From assembly GCF_002008365.1 (NCBI RefSeq), contig NZ_MRDL01000015.1, positions 1-64,000 of the forward strand: a DNA stretch of 64,000 bases. The letters are read 5' to 3'. The translations under genes were made by a program, and so were the position numbers. Of this stretch, positions 1 to 8,746 are shown piece after piece. The stretch comes from Rhizobium leguminosarum bv. viciae USDA 2370. GTDB taxonomy: Bacteria > Pseudomonadota > Alphaproteobacteria > Rhizobiales > Rhizobiaceae. Each line of letters opens with the position of its first letter. Position 1 is the stretch's first letter. The notes under the pieces are model-generated. The model was not told the DNA's origin and did not search any database. It worked only from the letters and a program-made list of their open reading frames with translations.

Positions 1-88
1 CGAGGAGGCGCCGATCTTCCAGGTCGCCGACTACGGATTGGTCGCCGATCTCTTCGACGCCCTGCCGGAATTGCAAAAGGCGCTCTGA
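1..88 (+). CDS. etfA: Electron transfer flavoprotein alpha subunit, C-terminal end (partial)
   Basis: Only the last 28 codons are present, read from base 2 to a TGA at 86-88. The tail reads EEAPIFQVADYGLVADLFDA and ends LPELQKAL, which matches the C-terminus of alpha-type electron transfer flavoproteins as I recall the family. EtfA with EtfB passes electrons from acyl-CoA dehydrogenases to ETF:ubiquinone oxidoreductase. The next gene on the same strand is a 3-hydroxybutyryl-CoA dehydrogenase, a common rhizobial pairing that fits short-chain acyl-CoA metabolism. The call rests on a short fragment plus context. Confidence 0.75.
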   Translation, partial: EEAPIFQVADYGLVADLFDALPELQKAL

Positions 89-236
89 CCGCGCCAAATG
101 CTTTTCTTTCGCACTTGCGAATGACTGGAAAATTATCTTTTATCGGGCTACTACTGCTGCCGGGCGATCCTTCGTCCGGCAGTATTGCTAGAAAAATGCG
201 GCGGCGCGGGGGCGAATGCCGTGCGGGGGTTTGGAG

Positions 237-1118
237 ATGAATGCGGTGTTGAAGAATATTGGTATTATCGGTGCCGGTCAGATGGGCTGCGGCATCGCGC
301 ATGTTTCGGCCGCCGCAGGTTACAGGGTTCACATCTACGATCTCTCGCAGGACCGCATCGAATCTGGCCTTGCCACCATCAACGGCAACCTGGCCCGCCT
401 GGTGACGAACGGCAAGATGACCGAAGAGGAGCGCAAGTCGACCTTGTCGCTCATCACAGGCTCGTCCGATGTCAATGATCTCGCCCCCTCCGATCTCGTC
501 ATCGAGGCCGCCACCGAGGATGAAACGGTCAAGCGCAAGATCTATACGCAGGTCTGTCCGGTCCTGAAGCCGGAAGCACTGCTTGCCACCAACACCTCTT
601 CCCTGTCTATCACCCGGCTTGCTGCCGCCACCGACCGCCCCGAGCGCTTCATGGGCATACATTTCATGAACCCGGTGCCGGTGATGAAGCTGGTCGAACT
701 GGTGCGCGGCATCGCGACCGACGAGAAGACCTTTTCCGCCGCCAAGGAATTCGTCGGAACTCTGGAAAAGACCATCACCGTCGCCGAGGATTTCCCTGCC
801 TTCATCGTCAACCGCATCCTGCTGCCGATGATCAACGAAGCGATCTACACGCTCTATGAAGGCGTCGGCACGGTCGACGCCATCGATACGGCGATGAAGC
901 TCGGCGCCAACCACCCGATGGGACCGCTGCAGCTTGCCGATTTCATCGGCCTCGACACCTGCCTCTCGATCATGCAGGTGCTGCATGACGGCCTGGCGGA
1001 TTCGAAATATCGTCCCTGCCCGCTGCTGGTAAAATATGTCGAAGCCGGCTGGCTCGGACGCAAGTCCGGCCGCGGCTTCTATGACTATCGTGGCGAAGTG
1101 CCGGTCCCGACGCGGTAA
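237..1118 (+). CDS. 3-hydroxybutyryl-CoA dehydrogenase
   Basis: A 293-aa NAD(P)-dependent 3-hydroxyacyl-CoA dehydrogenase that interconverts 3-hydroxybutyryl-CoA and acetoacetyl-CoA. The N-terminal Rossmann motif GAGQMG lies at residues 12-17, followed by an acidic residue ending the second strand (VHIYD), which favours NAD. The catalytic-histidine block is GIHFMNPVPVMKLVE, and the C-terminal helical domain contains AFIVNRILLPMINEA and the usual ending GRKSGRGFYDY. Length is normal for the stand-alone family. The start at 237 gives the family N-terminus MNAVLKNIG; an in-frame ATG at 216 would add seven residues and cannot be excluded, because GGAG lies directly against the 237 start. It follows etfA and probably serves butyrate, polyhydroxybutyrate or fatty acid turnover. 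Confidence 0.93.
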   Translation: MNAVLKNIGIIGAGQMGCGIAHVSAAAGYRVHIYDLSQDRIESGLATINGNLARLVTNGKMTEEERKSTLSLITGSSDVNDLAPSDLVIEAATEDETVKRKIYTQVCPVLKPEALLATNTSSLSITRLAAATDRPERFMGIHFMNPVPVMKLVELVRGIATDEKTFSAAKEFVGTLEKTITVAEDFPAFIVNRILLPMINEAIYTLYEGVGTVDAIDTAMKLGANHPMGPLQLADFIGLDTCLSIMQVLHDGLADSKYRPCPLLVKYVEAGWLGRKSGRGFYDYRGEVPVPTR

Positions 1119-1194
1119 GCGGCCATCACCTGAAAGGGCGAATAGACCGAGCGCCCGCTAAATGCTTTCTTTGCCGGGAACGGGAGGAAACGCC

Positions 1195-1287
1195 ATGTCG
1201 ACCGAAACACCCATGTTCCTGCTGCAATGCTGCGTCCTTATCGGAATCGCCGGCGTCTTTCTCATGAGAGGAGATGGGGACTCCTGA
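1195..1287 (+). CDS. Predicted 30-aa single-pass membrane peptide
   Basis: A short ORF of 30 codons plus TGA with a strong Shine-Dalgarno (GGGAGG, 1182-1187) seven bases before ATG. The peptide has a hydrophilic start (MSTETP), a hydrophobic stretch FLLQCCVLIGIAGVFLM and a charged end RGDGDS, so it looks like a tiny inner-membrane protein. It fills the gap between the dehydrogenase and tlpA, and its stop lies 10 bp from the end of the convergent tlpA. I recognise no family. The strong ribosome-binding site and clean hydrophobic segment are the case for it; conservation has not been checked. Confidence 0.5.
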   Translation: MSTETPMFLLQCCVLIGIAGVFLMRGDGDS

Positions 1288-1296
1288 TCAACGTCG

Positions 1297-1959
1297 TTAC
1301 GACCCGATCGCACCCTTGATTAGCGCCTTCGCGTCTTCGCTATCCCACGCGGCCGGGCCGTTCATGGCGGAGATCAGGCAGCCCTTGTCGTTGAGCAGCA
1401 GCGTCACCGGAAGGCCGAAGGCAAGGCCTTCCTTCTTCAGGCTGTTGAACACGCCGATCGTATTGTCGCGGTAGAGCTGCAGCGCATCGACGCCGGTTTC
1501 AGTCAGGAACGTCTTCGGCTTCTCATCGTCGCCGGTGTCGATATTGACCGGCACGACCTGGAACCTGTCGCTACCCATCTCCTTTTCGAGTGCGTTCAGC
1601 GCCGGCATTTCCTCGCGGCAGGGCACACACCAGGTGGCCCAGAGATTGAGGAGCACGGTCTTGCCGGCGAAATGATCGAGCGTCAGCGGCTTGCCATCCG
1701 GCCCGTTGAAGGAAACCGCCGTCAGCTTGCGCGGCTCGGTGGCGGCAACCATGGCGGCCACCTGCCCCTTCATGAGCGGTGCCAGATTGGCAGCACGCTC
1801 CTTCGCCAGCGAGCATTCGGCCGAAGCGCTGCTGCCGATCCCATTGCCAATCCCCTTCTCCTTCACGTATACCGCTGCCGCACCTGCAACGACACCTGCG
1901 ACGGCGGCGATTGCGATCAATTTTCCGGACGGCAGGCCGAAGGGTTTTTTCGTCGTCAT
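1297..1959 (-). CDS. tlpA: TlpA-type thiol:disulfide oxidoreductase (membrane-anchored thioredoxin)
   Basis: A 220-aa protein with a short cytoplasmic start, one membrane anchor ([19 protein letters not shown], about residues 14-32) and a periplasmic thioredoxin/AhpC-like domain. The active site is [13 protein letters not shown], the CxxC of TlpA/ResA proteins, which reduce periplasmic thiols, for example during cytochrome oxidase assembly. A second Cys pair (AECSLAKER near residue 50 and [10 protein letters not shown] near the end) fits the rhizobial TlpA pattern. The start at 1959 has GGAG at good spacing; an upstream in-frame ATG at 1980 lacks one. It diverges from argH with only 26 bp between start codons. 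Confidence 0.9.
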   Translation of the reverse strand: MTTKKPFGLPSGKLIAIAAVAGVVAGAAAVYVKEKGIGNGIGSSASAECSLAKERAANLAPLMKGQVAAMVAATEPRKLTAVSFNGPDGKPLTLDHFAGKTVLLNLWATWCVPCREEMPALNALEKEMGSDRFQVVPVNIDTGDDEKPKTFLTETGVDALQLYRDNTIGVFNSLKKEGLAFGLPVTLLLNDKGCLISAMNGPAAWDSEDAKALIKGAIGS

Positions 1960-1985
1960 TTCATTCTCCAGGACGGGCATCTTCC

Positions 1986-3389
1986 ATGGCCGAGAACAAC
2001 ACGGACACCAAATCCTCCAACCAGATGTGGGGTGGGCGCTTCGCCTCCGGCCCGGACGCGATCATGGAGGAGATAAATGCCTCGATCGGTTTCGACAAGA
2101 AGCTATTCGCCCAGGACATCCGCGGTTCGATCGCCCACGCGACCATGCTTGCCCATCAGGCGATCATTTCATCAGACGATAAGGACAAGATCGTTCACGG
2201 GCTAAACACGATCCTGTCAGAAATCGAAAGCGGCAATTTCGAATTCTCGCGTCAGCTCGAAGACATCCACATGAATGTCGAGGCACGCCTGGCGACGCTG
2301 ATCGGACCGGCGGCCGGCCGCCTGCACACCGCCCGCTCGCGCAATGATCAGGTGGCGCTCGACTTCCGCCTCTGGGTGAAGGAAGAGCTGCAGAAGACCG
2401 AGCAGATGCTGACCGGCCTGATCGCGGCCTTCCTCGACCGCGCCGAAGAACATGCCGAAAGCGTCATGCCGGGCTTCACCCATCTGCAGACCGCCCAGCC
2501 CGTTACCTTCGGCCATCACTGCATGGCCTATGTCGAAATGTTCGGCCGCGATCGCTCGCGCGTGCGCCACGCCATCGAGCATCTGGATGAAAGCCCCATC
2601 GGCGCCGCAGCCCTTGCCGGCACCGGCTATCCGATCGACCGCCACATGACAGCCAAGGCGCTCGGTTTCCGCGAGCCGACCCGCAACTCCATCGATACGG
2701 TCTCCGACCGCGATTTCGCCATCGAATTCCTGTCGATCGCGGCGATTGCGGGCATGCACCTGTCGCGTCTGGCAGAAGAGATCGTCATTTGGTCGACCCC
2801 GCAATTCGGATTCGTGCGTCTCTCCGACGCCTTCTCGACCGGCTCGTCGATCATGCCGCAGAAGAAGAATCCGGATGCCGCTGAACTGGTGCGCGCCAAG
2901 ACCGGCCGCATCAACGGCTCGCTGGTGGCGCTGTTGACGATCATGAAGGGTCTGCCGCTCGCCTATTCCAAGGACATGCAGGAAGACAAGGAACAGGTCT
3001 TCGACGCAGCCGAGAGCCTGGAACTGGCAATCGCTGCCATGACCGGCATGGTGCGCGACATGACCGTCAACACCGCGCGCATGAAGGCGGCGGCCGGCTC
3101 CGGCTATTCGACGGCGACCGATCTTGCCGACTGGCTGGTGCGCGAAGCCGGCCTCCCCTTCCGCGATGCCCATCACGTGACCGGCCGCGCCGTAGCACTC
3201 GCCGAAAGCAAGGGCTGCGACCTTGCCGAACTTCCGCTTTCCGATCTGCAGGTGATCCACCCCGACATCACCGACAAGGTCTACGACGTGCTGACCGTCG
3301 AGGCCTCGGTCGCCAGCCGCAAGAGCTTCGGCGGCACGGCACCGTCCGAAGTGCGCAGGCAGATCGCCTTCTGGCGCGCCCGCAACTAA
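1986..3389 (+). CDS. argH: Argininosuccinate lyase
   Basis: A 467-aa enzyme of the fumarase/aspartase superfamily that cleaves argininosuccinate to arginine and fumarate, the last step of arginine synthesis. The signature loop [12 protein letters not shown] is present, as are the [13 protein letters not shown] block and the [15 protein letters not shown] block that carry substrate-binding and catalytic residues. Length matches the family (about 460-470). The start [19 protein letters not shown] was chosen because homology begins near MWGGRF; the open frame extends upstream only through the divergent tlpA gene. It shares a 26-bp intergenic space with tlpA and probably leads the argH-lptM-lysA row. 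Confidence 0.96.
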   Translation: MAENNTDTKSSNQMWGGRFASGPDAIMEEINASIGFDKKLFAQDIRGSIAHATMLAHQAIISSDDKDKIVHGLNTILSEIESGNFEFSRQLEDIHMNVEARLATLIGPAAGRLHTARSRNDQVALDFRLWVKEELQKTEQMLTGLIAAFLDRAEEHAESVMPGFTHLQTAQPVTFGHHCMAYVEMFGRDRSRVRHAIEHLDESPIGAAALAGTGYPIDRHMTAKALGFREPTRNSIDTVSDRDFAIEFLSIAAIAGMHLSRLAEEIVIWSTPQFGFVRLSDAFSTGSSIMPQKKNPDAAELVRAKTGRINGSLVALLTIMKGLPLAYSKDMQEDKEQVFDAAESLELAIAAMTGMVRDMTVNTARMKAAAGSGYSTATDLADWLVREAGLPFRDAHHVTGRAVALAESKGCDLAELPLSDLQVIHPDITDKVYDVLTVEASVASRKSFGGTAPSEVRRQIAFWRARN

Positions 3390-3542
3390 GAGATATCAGG
3401 CGTGGCGAAGAGCCGCCACACCCTTCCTGCAGGTGGAAAGACCGTCCAACAATCAGGGTGCACAAGGCGGATAAACTTCGCTATGAAGATGTCCATCATT
3501 CGATATGAATGATGCCAGCACATGCCGCAGAAGAGGATATCC

Positions 3543-3734
3543 ATGAAGAGCTTGCCGCATCTCATCCGCCTGACGGCGGTTCTCGCCGTCATCGGCCTTG
3601 CCGTTGCCGGATGCGGGCGCAAGGGCGACCTCGATCCGCCGAGTGCTGCGGCAACCAAGGAAGGCGACGTTTCCAAGCCGACGAAACAGCCGGGAACTGT
3701 CGACAAGCCCTTCCTTCTCGATCCCCTTCTTTAA
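3543..3734 (+). CDS. lptM: LptM/YifL-like small lipoprotein
   Basis: A 63-aa lipoprotein. The signal peptide MKSLPHLIRLTAVLAVIGLA ends in the lipobox AVAG-C, followed by GRKGDLDPP, the conserved motif of the LptM/YifL group. It ends DKPFLLDPLL, typical of the alphaproteobacterial members. In E. coli, LptM helps oxidative maturation of the LptD LPS translocon; the same role here is an inference from the motif. The start at 3543 has GAGG seven bases upstream; an ATG at 3522 would put a charged extension before the signal peptide. It lies between argH and lysA, the order known from many proteobacteria, and is separated from lysA by 11 bp. Confidence 0.85.
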   Translation: MKSLPHLIRLTAVLAVIGLAVAGCGRKGDLDPPSAAATKEGDVSKPTKQPGTVDKPFLLDPLL

Positions 3735-3745
3735 GGCATAAGCCC

Positions 3746-5014
3746 GTGAACCATTTCGAGTACCGTGACGGCGTCCTCCATGCCGAGAACGTTCCCGTTC
3801 CCGAGATCGCCAAGGCGGTCGGCACACCTTTCTACGTCTATTCCACCGCGACGCTGGAACGCCACTACCGCGTCTTTTCGGAAGCGTTCGCCGACATGGA
3901 CTCCATGGTCTGTTATGCGATGAAGGCGAATTCGAACCAGGCGGTGCTGAAGACGCTGGGCCGCCTCGGCGCCGGCATCGATGTCGTCTCGGAAGGCGAG
4001 CTGCGCCGCGCGCTTGCCGCCGATATTCCGGCGAGCCGCATCATGTTCTCAGGTGTCGGCAAGACGCCGTCCGAGATGGATTTTGCGCTTGAGGCCGGCA
4101 TCTACTGCTTCAACGTCGAATCCGAGCCCGAGCTCGAGATCCTCAATCAGCGCGCCGTCAGCGCGGGCAAGAAAGCGCCGGTCTCCTTCCGCATCAACCC
4201 GGATGTCGATGCGAAGACGCATTCCAAGATCTCGACCGGCAAGAAAGAAAACAAGTTCGGCATCTCCTGGGAGCGCGCCCGCGCCATCTATGCCCATGCC
4301 GCCAAGCTGCCGGGCATCGAGGTTACCGGCATCGACATGCATATTGGCAGTCAGATCACGGAACTGCAGCCCTTCGACGACGCCTTCAAGTTGTTGCACG
4401 ACCTTGTCGCGACGCTCCGCGCCGACGGCCACACCATCCACCACGTCGATATCGGCGGCGGCCTCGGCATCCCCTACAAGGACGACAACAATCCGCCGCC
4501 GCTGCCGGATGCCTATGCGGCAATCGTCAAGAACCAGCTGCGCGGCTTGGACTGCAAGATCATCACCGAGCCCGGCCGCCTGATCGTTGGCAATGCCGGT
4601 ATCCTCGTGACCGAAGTCCTCTATGTGAAGGATGGCGGCGAAAAGACCTTCGTCATCGTCGACGGCGCAATGAACGACCTCATCCGCCCGACGCTCTACG
4701 AGGCCTATCACGAGATCCGGCCGGTAACAATTTCAGCGGCCAACGCCCCCCGCATCCGCGCCGACGTGGTCGGCCCCGTTTGCGAGACCGGCGATTATCT
4801 GGCGCTCGACCGCGAGATGGCGATGCCGAAGCCCGGCGACCTGATGGCCGTCAGCACTGCCGGCGCCTACGGTGCGGTCCAGGCCGGCACTTATAACAGC
4901 CGCCTGCTGGTGCCCGAAGTTCTGGTCAGGGGCAGCGATTTCCATACGATTCGACCGCGCAGAACCTATGCCGAACTGATCAGCCTCGATTCCGTTCCGG
5001 CCTGGCTCGACTAG
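3746..5014 (+). CDS. lysA: Diaminopimelate decarboxylase
   Basis: A 422-aa PLP enzyme that decarboxylates meso-diaminopimelate to L-lysine, the final step of lysine synthesis. The PLP lysine is K60 in CYAMKANSN. Other family blocks are HIGSQI, the glycine-rich GGGLGIPY, EPGRLIV and the active-site CETGDYLA near the C-terminus. The start is GTG at 3746, the only one giving a normal-length N-terminus (VNHFEYRDG), with AAGG upstream. Its TAG stop at 5012-5014 abuts the first RIME-like element, which begins with the palindrome arm GCGCATCG immediately afterwards. Probably co-transcribed with the LptM-like gene. Confidence 0.95.
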   Translation: MNHFEYRDGVLHAENVPVPEIAKAVGTPFYVYSTATLERHYRVFSEAFADMDSMVCYAMKANSNQAVLKTLGRLGAGIDVVSEGELRRALAADIPASRIMFSGVGKTPSEMDFALEAGIYCFNVESEPELEILNQRAVSAGKKAPVSFRINPDVDAKTHSKISTGKKENKFGISWERARAIYAHAAKLPGIEVTGIDMHIGSQITELQPFDDAFKLLHDLVATLRADGHTIHHVDIGGGLGIPYKDDNNPPPLPDAYAAIVKNQLRGLDCKIITEPGRLIVGNAGILVTEVLYVKDGGEKTFVIVDGAMNDLIRPTLYEAYHEIRPVTISAANAPRIRADVVGPVCETGDYLALDREMAMPKPGDLMAVSTAGAYGAVQAGTYNSRLLVPEVLVRGSDFHTIRPRRTYAELISLDSVPAWLD

Positions 5015-5213
5015 CGCATCGGCCCGAAAATCGGACGATTTTCAGCACGATGCGAGGATTGAAAGAGTTAGAGCGTCCTTTGTGCGTCCGAAAGGACGCA
5101 CGGCGCTCTAAGCATGTCGCGCAAAAGTGCGCGGCGGTTTTCCGATCACGACATGGGTAAAACAAAGACCTAAAGCGCGCGAAGCAATCCGAAAGATCGC
5201 GACGCGCTTTAAG
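5015..5213 (+). repeat. Composite RIME-like intergenic mosaic element (three modules)
   Basis: Most of the 361-bp gap between lysA and the TIGR02302 gene is mosaic repeat. Module C (5015-5054) is a palindrome with GCGCATCG/CGATGCG arms around an AAAATCG core. Module B (5068-5111) has nested arms TTAGAGCG/CGCTCTAA and GTGCGTCC/GGACGCAC. Module A (5112-5213) carries GCATGTCGCGCAAAAGTG, a GCGGTTTT core and the end GACGCGCTTTAA. The same modules recur near 8.1, 12.8, 13.8, 15.5, 18.2, 23.9, 29.3 and 36.4 kb. The remaining 160 bp before the next gene shows no ORF or strong promoter that I can support. Confidence 0.8.
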
Positions 5214-5375
5214 TCGCATCACTTTTTGGCGAATAACCGTGAAAAGCCAGTATTACTGGCCGCTCGCCCTCGCCTTCGCCACAAAGAGTGTTATCCTTTC
5301 GTTCATGAGCGTATTGCCCTGCAATCGCCGGAAGCGCCCTCTGTTCCAGAACGCCAGATCGCGGAGACCGGACCG

Positions 5376-8030
5376 ATGACAAGCCCCTCGAGGCAGAAGA
5401 AAGGTGCATTTGCGTTCCGGCCCTCGCTTGCCCGGCTGGTGACGACGAAACGCCTGCTGGCGCGCATCGTGCTCTTTTTCGAGCAGCTGCTGCCGCCTCT
5501 GATGCCGGTACTATCCGTCATCGCCTTTTATCTCTCCGCCTCCTGGTTCGGTCTCTTCCGCAGTGTGCCAGACTGGCTGCGCATCCTGCTGCTCATCGCC
5601 TTTGCTGGCGCTTTTCTCGTCTCGCTCCTCCCCTTCCGCACCCTGCGCTGGCCGAGGATCGCGGAAGCCGACCGCATGCTGGAGGAGCGCAACGGCCTGC
5701 CTCACCAGCCGGTCACCGTCCAGGAAGACGAGCCGGCCTTTGATACGCCCTTTGGCCGAGCGCTCTGGCGCGAGCACCAGACGCGCATGGCCGAAAAGAT
5801 CGCAGCACTCGATGCCGGACTGCCGCGGCCTGACATCGCCGCGCATGACCGTTTTGCGCTGCGCGCCGTCCCGGCGCTGCTGCTCGTCACGGCCTTCGGT
5901 TATTCGCTGTCGATCAACGGCGGCTCGATCCGCGACGCGTTGCAGGCAGCACCCGAGCAGGTGGTCAGCGATCCGGCGGTGCGCATCGACGCCTGGGTGA
6001 CGCCGCCTTCCTATACCGGCCGCGCCCCGATCTATCTGACGGCTGACGGCAGCGAGCAGGCGCCGATCGGCATTCCGCAGTTTTCGGGCCTTACCGTACG
6101 GGTCAGCGGCGGAAAGACGGCCGAAAAAGTCGTGTTCCGCAAGGCCAACGGCGAGGCGCAGGATATTTCAGTACAGGCGGATACCAAACCGCAGCAGACG
6201 GCGGCATCCGGAAGCGAGCAGCCGACGGCGGCACCTGCCAGCCAGGCTCTCGTCGCGCAGACGCATATGATGAAGCTCCAGGAGAACGGTGCACTTGAGG
6301 TCAACGGCCGGCGCTGGAGCTTCGAGGTGCTCCCCGACAAGGCGCCAGAAATTGCCTTCGACGGCCTGCCGAAGCGCAGCGTCAACGGCGCGCTTGAAAT
6401 CGCCTTCACGGTCAAGGACGATTACGGGGTCCAGGAGGCGCATGCGGAGATCGTTCCCGTCGAAACCGATCCGACGGCAACGCCGCTCTATCCGCTGCCG
6501 GAATACCGGCTGGATATTCCCCGCCGCAACGCCCGCGACGCCAAGGGTGTGACCAGCCGGAACCTGACCGAACATCCGCTTGCCGGCAAGCGCGTGCGCA
6601 TCACGCTCGTTGCCAAGGATGCCGCAGGCCAGACCGGCCGCAGCCCGCCGTATGAGATGGCGCTGCCGTCGCGGCCCTTCAACGAGCCGCTTGCCGCGGC
6701 TGTCGCCGAAGAACGGCAGGTTTTCGCGCTCGATACGCGCAAGATGCCGCAGGCGATCGCACTGAACGAGGCACTGACCATTCGTCCCGAGGAGACGATC
6801 CCCAAGCTCACCAACTATCTGCTCTTGGAATCCGCCCTGGCGCGCATGAAACTTGCAAGGGGCGAGGATGCGCTGAAGGATACGGCCCAATATTTGTGGG
6901 AGATCGCCCTCGGCATGGAAGATGGCGATCTTTCGCTTGCCGAGCGCAAGCTGCGCGAAGCCCAGCAGAACCTCGCCGACGCGTTGGATCGCAACGCCCC
7001 GGACGCGGAGATCAAGAAGCTGATGGACGAGCTTCGCAAGGCGATGCAGGACTATATGACCGAGCTTGCCCAACGCATGCAGAACGCGCCGATGCAGCCG
7101 AACCAGAACGCGCAGAATATCCTGCGTCAGCAGGATCTGGAACGGATGATGGACCAGATCGAGAATCTCGCCCGCTCCGGCAATCGTGACGCCGCCCAGC
7201 AGATGCTGTCGGAATTGCAGCGGATGATGAACAACCTGCAGGCGGGCCGTCCACAGCGCGGCCAGCAGAGTCAGGAAAACAGCGAGGCCCGCAAGCAGAT
7301 CGACAAGCTCGGCGAGATCCTGCGCGACCAACAGAAGCTGATGGAACAGACCTTCCGGCTCGACCAGCAGCTCAGGGACCGCATGCAGCGCGGTGAGTCT
7401 GATATGGGCGAGAACGATCCGCTGCTCGACGAGATGAACCCCGGAGAGAACGGCGAGCCTCAGGATCAGCAGCAGGGCCAGCAAGGCAAGGAAGGCCAGC
7501 AGCCCTCCGACCAGATGACGGCCGAGCAGCTGCGTGAGGCGCTGAAACAGCTGCGCGCCCAGCAGGATGCGCTCGGCAAGCAGCTCGGCGAATTGCAGAA
7601 GAGTCTCGGCGAGATGGGCATGAAGCCTGGCCCGGGCTTTGGCCAGGCGCAGCGTGAAATGGAGGGCGCCGGCCGTGAACTCGGCCAGGGCCGCGGCCAA
7701 CCGGCCGTCGAGGGCCAGGGCCGCGCGCTGGAAGCACTTCGCCAGGGCGCCCGCGACATGATGAACCAAATGATGCAGGCGCAGCAGGGCCAACAGGGTC
7801 AAGGTCCGAACGGCCAGGTTGGCCAGGGCGACCAGAACGGCCGCGACCCACTCGGCCGGCCACGCCGGCCCCAAGGGCCGGATTTCGGCGACAACAGCGT
7901 GAAGGTGCCCGACGAAATCGACGTTCAGCGGGCGCGAGAAATCCTTGACGCGATCCGGGAAAAGCTCGGCAACAATCCGCCGCAGGAAATGGAACGGCGC
8001 TATCTCGAGCGGCTGCTGGACATCCAGTAG
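5376..8030 (+). CDS. TIGR02302/DUF4175 family membrane protein
   Basis: An 884-aa protein of the alphaproteobacterial TIGR02302 family; biochemical function is unknown. The N-terminus has two membrane segments (LMPVLSVIAFYLSASWFGLF and LRILLLIAFAGAFLVSLLPF) and a third near residues 165-180 (AVPALLLVTAFGYSL). A periplasmic beta-rich part follows. From about residue 520 to 860 there is a long helical region very rich in Gln, Glu, Met and Arg, with runs such as QQQGQQGKEGQQ, probably coiled coil. It ends with the conserved block QRAREILDAIREKLG and ERRYLERLLDIQ. The start at 5376 follows GGAG, although the frame stays open upstream through the repeat. It is the usual neighbour of lysA in rhizobia. 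Confidence 0.85.
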   Translation: MTSPSRQKKGAFAFRPSLARLVTTKRLLARIVLFFEQLLPPLMPVLSVIAFYLSASWFGLFRSVPDWLRILLLIAFAGAFLVSLLPFRTLRWPRIAEADRMLEERNGLPHQPVTVQEDEPAFDTPFGRALWREHQTRMAEKIAALDAGLPRPDIAAHDRFALRAVPALLLVTAFGYSLSINGGSIRDALQAAPEQVVSDPAVRIDAWVTPPSYTGRAPIYLTADGSEQAPIGIPQFSGLTVRVSGGKTAEKVVFRKANGEAQDISVQADTKPQQTAASGSEQPTAAPASQALVAQTHMMKLQENGALEVNGRRWSFEVLPDKAPEIAFDGLPKRSVNGALEIAFTVKDDYGVQEAHAEIVPVETDPTATPLYPLPEYRLDIPRRNARDAKGVTSRNLTEHPLAGKRVRITLVAKDAAGQTGRSPPYEMALPSRPFNEPLAAAVAEERQVFALDTRKMPQAIALNEALTIRPEETIPKLTNYLLLESALARMKLARGEDALKDTAQYLWEIALGMEDGDLSLAERKLREAQQNLADALDRNAPDAEIKKLMDELRKAMQDYMTELAQRMQNAPMQPNQNAQNILRQQDLERMMDQIENLARSGNRDAAQQMLSELQRMMNNLQAGRPQRGQQSQENSEARKQIDKLGEILRDQQKLMEQTFRLDQQLRDRMQRGESDMGENDPLLDEMNPGENGEPQDQQQGQQGKEGQQPSDQMTAEQLREALKQLRAQQDALGKQLGELQKSLGEMGMKPGPGFGQAQREMEGAGRELGQGRGQPAVEGQGRALEALRQGARDMMNQMMQAQQGQQGQGPNGQVGQGDQNGRDPLGRPRRPQGPDFGDNSVKVPDEIDVQRAREILDAIREKLGNNPPQEMERRYLERLLDIQ

Positions 8031-8090
8031 CACCGCAACGCGATGGACAGCAGGCGCGTTAGAACAAGATCATTCCAGGCCGAACCGGCC

Positions 8091-8196
8091 TAAAGCATGT
8101 CGCGCAAAAGTGTGCAGCGGTTTTGCGATAACGACTTGCGTAAAAACAAAGACCTAAAGCGCAAGGCGCGAATCTGAAAGATGGCGACGCGCTTTA
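8091..8196 (+). repeat. RIME-like element, module A
   Basis: A 106-bp copy of module A: CTAAAGCATGTCGCGCAAAA at the left, a GCAGCGGTTTTGCG core, an ACAAAGACCTAAAGCGC block and a right end GCGACGCGCTTTAG that pairs with the CTAAAGCGC block. A further small hairpin, GTGATTTCGGGC-type arms around 8231-8254, follows it. It fills the space between the TIGR02302 gene and cpdR, which converge here, so it may act as a bidirectional transcript end. It is close in sequence to 5112-5213 and, in reverse, to 36350-36455. Confidence 0.8.
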
Positions 8197-8270
8197 GAAG
8201 CTGAATCGTGATCTCAATCAAAGAAATGGAGCATGATTTCGCCCGAAATCACGCTTTCAGCATCCTGGCT

Positions 8271-8630
8271 CTAAGCGACAAGCGCTCGGGCGACTGCCTT
8301 GCGGATATCGGGAAGCGCGAATGGCTTAGCGACGACGTCGATGATCTTTTCGGCAAGATCGTCGGCCCGTTCGCGCTGTTCGGCATAGCCGGTCATCAGC
8401 AGGATTTTCAAGCCAGGAAAAGCGTCTTTTGCCTGATGGGCGAGTTCAATGCCGTCCATCACGGGCATGCGGATATCTGAAAGCAGTAGATCGTAGACCC
8501 CGTCTTTGAGCTTCTCCAAGCCCTCGGCCCCATCGGCCGCCTCATCGGTCTCGTGGCCATCAAGCCTAAGGGCCCGGGCTACGAAGGACCGCAGGGAGTC
8601 CTCGTCTTCCGTAATCAGAATTCTTGCCAT
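8271..8630 (-). CDS. cpdR: CpdR-type single-domain response regulator
   Basis: A 119-aa stand-alone receiver domain with no output domain. Acidic pocket residues are E8-D9-E10, the phospho-acceptor is D52 in LLLSDIRMPVMDG, T80 lies in LLMTGYAE, and the conserved lysine is K102 in AKPFALPDI. Start MARILITEDEDSLRSFVARAL closely resembles CpdR of Caulobacter and Sinorhizobium. In those organisms unphosphorylated CpdR recruits ClpXP to degrade CtrA-pathway and other cell-cycle proteins; the phosphorelay is CckA-ChpT. The start at 8630 has GGAG about ten bases upstream, and the longer open frame has no family similarity. It lies downstream of hpt on the same strand, separated by 116 bp. Confidence 0.85.
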   Translation of the reverse strand: MARILITEDEDSLRSFVARALRLDGHETDEAADGAEGLEKLKDGVYDLLLSDIRMPVMDGIELAHQAKDAFPGLKILLMTGYAEQRERADDLAEKIIDVVAKPFALPDIRKAVARALVA

Positions 8631-8746
8631 ATGTGCATCGCTCCGTATCAGCCCCGCGACGGAAATCACCAGACTTTCCTTTTCGATCGGTAAAGATGAC
8701 GAAGCGATGGACGAGATGGTTAACAACCCGTCTTGAAGGCAACAGT

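Noticed and set aside
6168..8033. A 621-codon minus-strand open frame opposite the TIGR02302 gene
   Set aside because: Leu/His-rich antisense frame arising from Gln/Glu-rich codons of the real gene; no family features.
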